Shown: piece by piece, positions 9,466 to 15,000 of the stretch | Layout of the letters: every line of letters starts with the position of its first letter | How positions within the stretch are numbered: the first letter of the stretch is position 1 | Made by a program: the position numbers and the translations under genes | NCBI GenBank assembly: GCA_009663005.1 | Contig: VIGQ01002145.1 | Coordinates: 1-15,000, forward strand | Length of the DNA stretch: 15,000 nucleotides | Reading direction: 5' to 3' | Source: Actinidia chinensis | Taxonomy: Eukaryota; Streptophyta; Magnoliopsida; Ericales; Actinidiaceae | The notes under the pieces: model-generated | What the model saw: the letters and a program-made list of their open reading frames with translations, nothing else | Database searches by the model: none | Told to the model about the DNA's origin: nothing

Positions 9466-9615
9466 AACTGCTCAAATAAAATCTAGTATAGAAAATAAGG
9501 AGTGCGATTGTTTTCTTATTGTTTTTGTTGTAGTACTTTACTAAATTCATGGCCTCTCAGAGCAAAAATTTGTACTACTAATTACCAAATTTTGCTTTTC
9601 TTTGTCCGGAAACAA

Positions 9616-9768
9616 GGGCGGTAAGAGCAAGTGGGGTCAATTGACCCCATTGAAAAAATGATTACGCTATTAGCTCTTGTATTACTATAAATATAATTTT
9701 AACTCTATAAAAAATTATTTTCACTAGTTTAATCCCATTGAAATTATTTTCTGATTTTGCTCATGCCC
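9616..9768. mobile_element. hAT-type MITE, about 153 bp, with an 18-bp palindrome
   Basis: The left end GGGCGGTAAGAGCAAG and the reverse complement of the right end, GGGCATGAGCAAAA, form an imperfect terminal inverted repeat sharing GGGC and GAGCAA. The flanking octamers GGAAACAA (9608-9615) and AGAAACAT (9769-9776) match at 6 of 8, including a perfect GAAACA core. Inside the left end is the perfect palindrome TGGGGTCAATTGACCCCA (9632-9649), and CCATTGAAA recurs near both ends. GGTCAATTGACC cores are familiar from dispersed plant repeats. It is non-coding. Confidence 0.62.
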
Positions 9769-10410
9769 AGAAACATGGCTTAGAAGGTGTGACTTTATGC
9801 TTTTAAAGGAATCTGTCCAAGCTCAATACAAAGCAAACCTTTATGCTTGCTTGATCGACGATTTTAATTAATAAGTTTATTGCATCAAAAGAAACTTAGT
9901 AAAAAAATAAATATTAAAATGCACAAGTTAACATAGAAGAAGAGAGAGAGCATGCATGGGGATGAAACTAGCGAGGGGAGGGAAAAAATATCGTACACGT
10001 ATATGTGACTTCATTCCAAAAGGGCTATAGGATTTCATGGCAAACTAAATATTTTGGAGGATGTAATTTTTATCTAGCATTAAAATTAAGGATTTGATAG
10101 AGGAAAAAAGAAAACTAAATGGATCAAATTTCTAATATATTTGATCAATGTCACACAAATCGAGTCAAAACTCGTTTTTGACCACACCGGATAAAAATAC
10201 ATTTATACTCTTTACACTGCTTCTTATTTCTCATTACGCCCCCATCATTCTTACCTTTTTCAGCAACCACCATCGGCGGCCGGAGGCCAGTTTTAGGCCA
10301 GCGTTCAATGACTTTTTCGGCGAACCTTTCGTGACTTTTCTGGTGAACATTCTGGCAACTTCTTCGGCCGACGAAGTTTTTCAGAGGTAACCTTCGCTTT
10401 TGATTCCATG
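9769..10410. other. Intergenic stretch with an unassigned 80-codon open frame
   Basis: Mostly AT-rich, with a less AT-rich patch at about 10230-10390. An open frame on the plus strand (10148-10390, starts ATGTCACAC) has a hydrophobic first half and ends SADEVFQR. It resembles no family I know, lacks codon-level support, and runs into the 114-bp duplication just after its stop. I do not call a gene. Confidence 0.4.
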
Positions 10411-10636
10411 GATAAATTTCATTGTTGGCTCCAGAAATAAAATTACACTATTCATTTTCTACTTTCAGAATACTAAAATTTATTTTTGAAAAAGTTTGCC
10501 AAAAAAGTTGTCGGAGGTTCTAGAGATAATTTTCACTGTTGGCTCCACAAATAAATTTCATTATTCGTTTTGTATGCTCAGAATACTAAAATAGTAAAAT
10601 TTATATCTAAAAAAGTTTGCTGAAAAAATCACCAGC
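10411..10636. repeat. Diverged tandem duplication, unit about 114 bp, two copies
   Basis: Copy 1 starts GATAAATTTCATTGTTGGCT at 10411 and copy 2 starts GATAATTTTCACTGTTGGCT at 10525. Both continue through TTGGCTCCA.AAATAAA, TTCAT/TTCGTTTT, CAGAATACTAAAAT and AAAAAGTTTGC. The second copy has a small internal insertion (TAGTAAAA). No function is evident. Confidence 0.7.
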
Positions 10637-10639
10637 TAC

Positions 10640-11082
10640 CGGTGACGGTGATGAGCTATCATTTTTTATTAGATAATTAATAAGTAAATATATTTATAAT
10701 CAAAAAGAGGGGAATGTTGTCTACAAATAAAAAATTATGAACTTTTTGTTATAAAAGATTAAAAATCATTGGTTATCCGCGATGACAGATCCACATTCCA
10801 ACTAAACAACCTACAATTAATAAAAAGAAAAGGTAAATAAAAAAGTTAGACAATTAATACAATCTCAGGAGTTCGACTAAAATAGTATAGAAAAAAGATG
10901 GCACGAAACAATAATCAAAGGGGTAAAATAATACAAAACTTTTAAAGTTATAGGGAAAATTGTAATTTATAACAAGTATTTATTTACCTAACTAAAACAA
11001 AACAAAGACTGAAGAGATATCTGACAGTAGATTATACTATATTTGGGAAGTGAATTGTGGAAAGAATATCTACCAATTTCAA
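10640..11082. other. AT-rich intergenic stretch, no feature seen
   Basis: This holds AT-rich low-complexity sequence with stops in all frames. Apart from the possible AATAAA noted at 10979-10984, I see nothing in it. Confidence 0.6.
10979..10984 (-). terminator. Possible AATAAA polyadenylation signal for the GT61 gene
   Basis: On the minus strand this reads AATAAA, 436 bp past the stop codon. Using it would place the hairpin and the hAT MITE in the 3' UTR. Plant poly(A) signals are loose and nearer sites are equally possible, so this is weak. Confidence 0.2.
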
Positions 11083-11090
11083 TCCTTATG

Positions 11091-11257
11091 CAGAGGGGAC
11101 GCAGGGGTGGCCAAAGCGGGGCTGCGGCCCCCCGACTTTGAAGAAATTTAAATGTTCTTTGAGTAATTTTTTTTTTACATTTAGCCCTCTGGAAATATAT
11201 TACTTTTTTTTTTTACACTTTGGCCCCTCCTGGGTTATAATCCTGGTTCCGCCACTG
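11091..11257. mobile_element. hAT-type MITE, 167 bp, downstream of the GT61 stop codon
   Basis: The left end is CAGAGGGGACGCAGGGGTGG and the reverse complement of the right end is CAGTGGCGGAACCAGGATT. Both follow the CAG.GG.GGA..CAGG pattern common to plant non-autonomous hAT elements. The flanking octamers TCCTTATG (11083-11090) and ATCTTATG (11258-11265) match at 6 of 8, consistent with a decayed 8-bp hAT target duplication. The interior is GC-rich near the ends and T-rich in the centre, with no ORF of substance. It lies about 160 bp beyond the stop and could be within the 3' UTR. Confidence 0.72.
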
Positions 11258-11366
11258 ATCTTATGGTTAGGTAAAAGCAGCCATTTCTGCCTGTGAAATA
11301 TTCAAACCATTCAATTTCCAGCCAAAAATAGGAAAAGAAAAAAATAACTGTAAAAAGATGATGATT

Positions 11367-11400
11367 TTTCACCCTTTTAGATCAATCAGGAAGGGTGAAA
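11367..11400. other. Hairpin just after the GT61 stop codon
   Basis: TTTCACCCTT (11367-11376) and AAGGGTGAAA (11391-11400) form a perfect 10-bp stem around a 14-nt loop. It starts 20 nt after the TAA in the gene's direction, so it would be in the 3' UTR of the mRNA. It might be a structural element or a chance or MITE-derived inverted repeat. Confidence 0.45.
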
Positions 11401-11419
11401 GATGAGTAAGAAATTGAGA

Positions 11420-12714
11420 TTAGTGTGATTGAAGATCGAAAGGTCGGTTCTTCTTAGCAACGGAGTAATCGTAGGCACAAACCAACTTTTTCCGAAATCT
11501 GCCAAGATTCAGCCTCACATTTTGGCGATCAAGATAGATCTTTTTCGTGAATTCCCACCCCTTCTTGACCACACTGCTGGGATCTCTCAAAACAGGATCG
11601 TTCTTATCATAGTCCTCGTACAATGAGCTCTCCCTCGGAACAATTTTGTAGCCAATGTACTTCAAACCGAGCTTCATTGCCGGTTCCCCATAGTACATCT
11701 TGGCTGGCCATTCTGTTCCTAGTGGTACCACTTGGATAAAAACCGAGCCCGGTTTTAGAAAGAGGAAATGTGTCATGGCAGCCCCGTGGACACCAACCAT
11801 AACATCGCTTGAATTAAGTGACCGATAAATTTTTGCTAGTTCAGAAGTCCGAATGGGCATTAAAACCTCCACTTCAAACCCTATTTGTTCAGCCATTTTC
11901 ACCATTAGATCTTCATTTGTTATCACTCTAGACCCATTTCTCGATAAGATGACCAATTTCGGTTTGTTCAATGTCTTTGATGATGGTTGGGTACAGGAGA
12001 AACATCTCTTTGAATTCAATTGGGCTTCGCATTCCTCATCCTTAATCAAACCCTTAATTCGAGGCCAATAAGCCCGGTCTAGGAGGTCATGAAAATCCTG
12101 AATCGTCTTACCCCCTTCCATCAACGAAGAATCAATAGCGAGCTCATCATGGATTCTCAAACCAACAATGGCTTCTTCGAAGCAATGAGTCCTATTATCT
12201 CCACGAAAATCTATCGGTGGAAAATCCGAGAGAACCGACAAAATGTCACCATACTTCGTAAACCACCAATTGTGATACTCAAGAATGACAAAAACAACCC
12301 TCTTGTTCAAATGCTGAGAAGTGATGTACAAAGGCAAAATCCCATCGTTGAAATCGTGGTAAATGTTACCGGTATAGCCCCCAGTAGAGAATAACACTCC
12401 CGGGACATCATGGTGGATATCACACCTACGTCGATTTAGTGAATTTTCTCTCTTTGAAATTATATGTAATTCATCAATTGTGTCCATAACACTTGTCTCC
12501 CATTTTCGGGTATATGGCCTAATCTTTTCGCGTTGGAGTTCCTCTTCTTCGCCCTCCTCCCCTTCTTTGTTTAGGCTCGGAACATAATCGATCAAGCCGG
12601 TGATGTTCCTTGAAGTATAGAGGTAGATTGAAGAGGAAAGTGAGTGTGTTCTCACATCCCCCTTCATAAGACATGTATCGGATCGATTGCTGCTTCTATC
12701 ACAGCATATAGTTC
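11420..12714 (-). CDS. GT61 gene exon 3: whole catalytic region and stop
   Basis: A single 1295-nt exon encodes residues 88-517. The acceptor is a T-rich tract ending TGTGTGCAG, and the exon begins at 12714. The in-frame ATG at 12724-12722 is part of this acceptor tract (ATGTGTGCAG), so the Met-Cys-Ala start given by simple ORF calling is an artefact. Translation ends RPFDLQSH and TAA at 11422-11420. All conserved DUF563 motifs lie here. Its base composition is clearly less AT-rich than the flanks. Open frames on the opposite strand in this exon are shadows. Confidence 0.93.
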
Positions 12715-14616
12715 CTGCACACATATTTTAAAAAAAAAAAACACAAAGAAACCTCAAGCCTTACCCAGTTTAAATAAATAAGAAATGAAGAAAAAAATGC
12801 CAAAAACTACATATCCGCGGTTATACATGTTGGTTTTGGGCCCTCGATACGGCTATTTTAGTAACTAATGATAGAATATGGAACCGATACATAGTTGTGT
12901 CGTTGATTCGTTACCGATTACTATCAACCTGATTAGAAAGGTAACAAAAGAAATTGTAGGGGAGATTAGAAACACAAATACAAGCTCTGGACTTGCTAGG
13001 CAGACACCGACCCCCGAGCTATCGCTATGAAGGCAAGCTCAGGGGGTCTCTGCGCCGAAACTTGGTCGAGATATTATCAAGTATTGACACCATCACTGCC
13101 AAGTTGTCACTCTATAGTAAGCATAGTAAGGTAACCACGTCGAAGCGTGGTCGAGTGATAACGGTTGACGGTGATCCCAAGGCAAATCAGGAAGAAGGGG
13201 TAACTTGCATGTTGAAGTTTCCTCTGATAGCCTCCATGCCTGGATCGAGACGTCAACAACACGATGGCAAGCTACCAACTAGGCCCTAGGAACATGGTTG
13301 GGTTAACCGCCTACTCGTTGACACAGTAGTCAACGCGTCTAGATACGCGTCGAATTGCAATATGTCCAGTGACTGGCGCGTCCAAACATGCGTCAAGCTG
13401 AGTTATATAAGGCGAATCCTTATTCTCTCAAAGGTATGCGAATTCAGACCCAAAAAGCCCACACTCTCTCTATATATGTGCTTTGATTCTCTGGTTATCT
13501 AACTTGACCATCGGAGAACCATTTCTCAGAAACAACTCTGGTGGCCGAACTCACTGTTTTTGTGTCGCAGCTAGGCCACCGCAACCAGTGATTTTATGTA
13601 GCTGCCTTCAACCACCACTGGGCCACCGCAGATATCTATCATCGATTTTATTTCTTCCGTTCCTTAAATACCACACCCCACAAAGATATGAGAAGAAAGA
13701 TATAGAAAATATTGAATATTAGAGAACAAAATAGTATTGTTCAGACAAATTTCTACATTCTTGCAGGGGTGATACCAAGGGCACTAGCAGGAGCTATAAC
13801 CCCCTCACTTCTAAAAAATTATAAATTTTACACTAAAATTTTTTATATATATATACTTTAGCCTCCGACCTACGATGCTTCAATTACGTGATTGTTTGAG
13901 ATTGAAGAACAAAGTTGGTATCCATCTCACTGTCATTGAACTTGTATACCAGGAAAAACAAAGACGGAAAGCAGAAAACAAAACAATACTGTGTCAAAAA
14001 CAAAAACCAGGGATTGATGAACAAGATACACGGTATCAGGGGTTTAAACTGTGGTATCCGTAATGAAATCTGTATCAGCTATACAAATATATATCGGTCA
14101 ATATTTGATTGTATATACCGATGTTTACTATCGGATGGCCTAAATTAACGTCTGATACGTAACGTTTTAAACCTCTGTATACTATTCATATGCATCTCTA
14201 TACAATAAAACAGAACACAAACAGAGAGAGAAAGAGAGAGAGCACAAACCCTTTGGGATTGAAGAACAAAGGGGAGAATTTAAATCCATCTCAGGAAAAA
14301 GGGTTTCATCTTCATGCCCAAATGAATCTGCAAAAAACCATAAGAGAAAACTCAATATTATACATAAAAATGATATGAGAAATCAAAGAAATTAAAAAGA
14401 AAAAAGATAAACATCAAAGAGGAAGAGCTTCTTACACAAGAGAGAGAAGTGGGACGGGAAGTTGAGGAACAGAGGGGCCAAAATCAGGCCGCAGGAGAGA
14501 AGAGAGAGAAAGAGGAGGGAGAGCAGCTTAGGTCTCGTTCTTTTGTTATTTACTTCCACAACAATAACTTCCACCCCCTTTTTCAGCGGATGGTGGTATC
14601 TCTGATGATGCGCCAT
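11420..14616 (-). CDS. GT61 (DUF563) family glycosyltransferase, three-exon gene, 517 aa
   Basis: Spliced coding sequence, join(14616-14436, 14327-14250, 12714-11420) on the minus strand, 1554 nt including TAA. Residues about 31-52 form one hydrophobic signal-anchor after KRTRPK, which predicts a Golgi type II membrane protein. The lumenal part shows plant GT61 hallmarks: CDRSSNRSDTC near 91-101 followed by MKGDVRTHS, FSTGGYTGNIYHDFND near 195-210, VILSRN near 341-346, GVHGAAMTH near 394-402, GTEWPAKMYYGEPAM near 419-433, and a late DYDKNDPVLRDP block. There are four N-glycosylation sequons (near 123, 260, 346, 387). GT61 enzymes are inverting transferases using nucleotide sugars. Known plant members add xylose or arabinose to xylan, or the beta-1,2-xylose of N-glycans; the motifs fit the xylan-type group better, but donor and acceptor cannot be read from sequence. 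An acidic stretch (EGEEGEEEE, near 137-145) looks unusual. Length fits the family. No frameshift or internal stop is seen. Family assignment is firm; exact substrate is unknown. Confidence 0.93.
12955..13757 (+). mobile_element. LTR-like retrotransposon remnant (possible solo LTR) in intron 2, antisense to the gene
   Basis: This segment is less AT-rich than its surroundings and has retroelement-LTR architecture on the plus strand. A clear TATA box (TATATAAGG, 13404-13412) is preceded by four GCGTC-containing motifs (13333-13395). It is followed by CTCTCAAAGG and a CCATCGGAGAACC...GGTGGCCGAACTCACTG stretch of the kind I recall near the ends of plant Ty3-type LTRs. The proposed ends TGTAG/CTACA form a 5-bp inverted pair. 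However, the flanking 5-mers (GAAAT and TTCTT) do not match, so the ends are tentative. No primer-binding site, gag or pol sequence is adjacent, so it would be a solo LTR or fragment. Confidence 0.5.
13404..13412 (+). promoter_or_regulatory. TATA box inside the intronic LTR-like segment
   Basis: TATATAAGG is a strong plant TATA motif. It lies about 450 bp into the proposed LTR and directly after the GCGTC motif cluster. If active it would drive transcription on the plus strand, antisense to the GT61 pre-mRNA. Confidence 0.45.
13766..13890. mobile_element. Fragment of a small MITE-like repeat in intron 2
   Basis: It begins with GGGGTGATACCAAGGGCAC and AGGAGCTATAACCCCC. An AT-rich centre with TATATATATA follows, then TTTAGCCTCCGACC. 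A GGGG-rich start, an AT-rich middle and a TAGCC..CC stretch recall the 11091-11257 element and similar dispersed plant hAT-type MITEs. No intact inverted ends or target duplication could be placed. Confidence 0.3.
14037..14177. mobile_element. Small inverted-repeat element (MITE-like, possibly hAT) in intron 2, 141 bp
   Basis: The left end CAGGGGTTTAAA and the reverse complement of the right end, CAGAGGTTTAAA, match at 11 of 12 positions and start with CAG as in hAT elements. Just inside, both arms contain GTATC. The centre has an internal inverted pair (CGGT near 14095, ACCG near 14118). The 8-bp flanks CACGGTAT and TATACTAT agree at only 4 of 8 positions, so a target duplication is not established. 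There is no coding capacity. Confidence 0.4.
14250..14327 (-). CDS. GT61 gene exon 2: short stem-region exon, 78 bp
   Basis: A small internal exon. The acceptor is GGTTTTTTGCAG, with exon base 1 at 14327. The donor is GTTTGT, first base 14249. It enters in phase 1 and leaves in phase 1, and translates without a stop. The encoded stem begins YSFGHEDETL and ends LCSSIPKG. The last G joins GA of exon 3 to give Gly in PKGTICCDRSS, which matches the SSI-G-TICCDRSS arrangement I associate with plant GT61 proteins. Direct joining of exon 1 to exon 3 would create TGA, so this exon is needed for an open frame. No transcript evidence is available here. Confidence 0.85.
14328..14435 (-). other. Intron 1 of the GT61 gene, 108 bp
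   Basis: A GT-AG intron. On the gene strand it begins GTAAGAAG, is T-rich throughout, and ends TTTTTTGCAG. Size and composition are typical of a short plant intron. No repeats or insertions are seen. Confidence 0.85.
14436..14616 (-). CDS. GT61 gene exon 1: start codon, cytosolic tail and signal anchor
   Basis: Encodes 60 residues plus the first base of codon 61. It starts MAHHQRYHH, then has a short basic tail (KRTRPK), the membrane segment LLSLLFLSLLSCGLILAP, and ends FPSHFSLL. ATG 14616 was chosen because it has G at -3 and G at +4, begins Met-Ala, and lies just downstream of a (CT)n leader with no ATG in it. The donor is GTAAGA (first base 14435), close to the plant consensus. The donor leaves one T, which joins AT of exon 2 to make Tyr, as expected for the FSLLY sequence I recall from related plant proteins. 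If intron 1 is retained the frame continues for only 14 codons before a stop at 14392-14394. Confidence 0.88.
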
Positions 14617-14627
14617 CTCTTCTACAA

Positions 14628-14632
<5 letters not shown>

Positions 14633-14663
<31 letters not shown>
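14633..14663. repeat. (GA)n microsatellite, (CT)n in the GT61 5' leader
   Basis: A 31-bp uninterrupted GA run on the plus strand, that is (CT)n on the gene strand, ending 17 bp before the start codon. CT-rich leaders next to the ATG are common in plant genes, and length variation between alleles is likely. Confidence 0.85.
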
Positions 14664-14666
<3 letters not shown>

Positions 14667-15000
14667 AGATGGAATAAGAACAAATAGAGAGAGAGCTACA
14701 AAGGATAGAGATTATTATGTATCAACGTATGAGAGAGAATGGGACAAGTGGGTATTTGTTTTTGTGCTTCTTTGAAGGAAAGTTTGCTCTGTTTTGAAAT
14801 TTAGAGAAAAGGAGATAGAGGAAATCAAGGAGATAGAGAGGAAATCAAGGGAATATAGGCCAAATCAGTGCACGAGACAAAGTGGTGGCGAAATTTGAGA
14901 CCTCCCAGTACTGGGTTTTGAGATTTTGAGAGAGAAAGAGATAGTGACCTTCACGCGCCTTTGATGAAGGAGGGTAAATTTCACCATTAGTCCCTATTGT
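14664..15000 (-). promoter_or_regulatory. 5' leader and promoter region of the GT61 gene
   Basis: On the gene strand this region is CT-rich near the gene. A TATA-like TATATT lies at 14857-14852, about 235 bp upstream of the ATG. A tandem duplication sits beside it: GGAGATAGAGGAAATCAA at 14811-14828, repeated with an added AG at 14829-14848 (plus-strand reading). No ORF of substance is seen. The transcription start cannot be placed from sequence alone, and a further non-coding exon is possible. Confidence 0.35.

Larger units (their letters stand above)
8960..9615. other. Intergenic stretch with short tandem repeats, no gene
   Basis: Apart from the 22-bp and 18-bp duplications, this holds AT-rich unique-looking sequence and many TGTGG/GTGTAC words, as seen in the subterminal regions of DNA transposons. 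No terminal inverted repeat or target duplication could be placed. The minus-strand open frame 9329-9550 is low complexity and rejected. Confidence 0.4.
12715..14249 (-). other. Intron 2 of the GT61 gene, 1535 bp, with repeat insertions
   Basis: A GT-AG intron running from GTTTGTGC (14249) to TGTGTGCAG (12715). It is about 14 times longer than intron 1, and most of the extra length is repeat-like: an LTR-like segment (about 12955-13757), a MITE-like fragment (about 13766-13890) and a 141-bp element with inverted ends (14037-14177). Open frames inside it (for example 12993-13289, 13483-13722, 13915-14148) show no recognisable protein and are treated as chance. Confidence 0.82.

Noticed and set aside
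11429..12394. Plus-strand frames at 11429-11626, 11853-12071 and 12089-12394
   Set aside because: They are shadows antisense to the conserved GT61 catalytic exon.
12715..12724. ATG at 12724 as the start of the GT61 protein (434 aa version)
   Set aside because: It lies in ATGTGTGCAG, a splice acceptor after a long T tract. It would leave the enzyme without a membrane anchor, and the upstream exons join in phase.
12950..13762. A 5-bp target duplication for the intronic LTR-like segment
   Set aside because: GAAAT and TTCTT do not match, and other TG/CA end pairs I tried gave no match, so the ends stay tentative.
12993..14148. Frames inside intron 2 (12993-13289, 13093-13278, 13483-13722, 13875-14063, 13915-14148)
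   Set aside because: No recognisable protein. They overlap each other on both strands and lie in repeat-derived intron sequence.
14190..14378. Plus-strand frame 14190-14378
   Set aside because: It is antisense to GT61 exon 2 and intron 1 and has low-complexity content.
14449..14775. Plus-strand 108-codon frame (MGREVEEQRG...)
   Set aside because: It is the antisense of GT61 exon 1 and its CT leader. The RERERERE run is only the GA microsatellite.
1..15000. CRISPR array, operon, phage-type or bacterial defence system
   Set aside because: Composition, introns, repeats and the GT61 gene all point to plant nuclear DNA. No regularly spaced identical repeats or clustered bacterial-type genes exist here.

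Overview
This is nuclear DNA from a plant, most likely a flowering plant. It is strongly AT-rich and full of poly-A/T runs, (AT)n and (GA)n microsatellites and degraded transposable elements. Its one convincing gene is split by introns with plant-style T-rich intron ends. There are no bacterial operons, rRNA genes or CRISPR arrays, and I see no tRNA gene, only a tRNA-like SINE candidate. Coordinates and repeat comparisons were worked out by eye; no alignment or database search was run.

The right end (about 10.98-15.0 kb) carries a three-exon gene on the minus strand for a plant GT61 (DUF563-type) glycosyltransferase, a Golgi type II membrane enzyme of the family that decorates xylan and other glycans. 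The long ORF at 11420-12724 is only its last exon: the ATG at 12724 lies inside the intron's acceptor tract. Two small upstream exons (14250-14327 and 14436-14616) supply the N-terminus and signal anchor. All junction phases agree, giving a 517-residue protein. A (CT)n-rich leader lies just upstream of the start codon. The 1.5-kb second intron holds an LTR-like segment in antisense orientation, a GGGG-rich MITE-like fragment and a 141-bp element with inverted ends. A 10-bp-stem hairpin and a 167-bp hAT-type MITE follow the stop codon.

The left and middle (1-10.9 kb) contain no gene I can support. Recognisable items are: a G-box promoter-like patch (about 0.6-0.78 kb), purine-rich tracts with a possible G-quadruplex (1.27-2.06 kb), a tRNA-like SINE candidate (about 2.65 kb), a minus-strand TATA-bearing repeat-like block (4.5-4.92 kb), a degenerate tandem array of about 150-170-bp units (6.5-7.08 kb, resuming at 8.8 kb), a minus-oriented Copia-like LTR with part of its leader (7.09-7.71 kb), a cluster of short tandem duplications (9.2-9.47 kb), a second hAT-type MITE with an 18-bp palindrome (9.62-9.77 kb) and a 114-bp tandem duplication (10.41-10.64 kb).

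I found no evidence for a new multi-gene system. The points most worth a second look are the true exon structure of the GT61 gene, the transposon nest in its large intron, and the set of small hAT-type elements with degenerate 8-bp target duplications.
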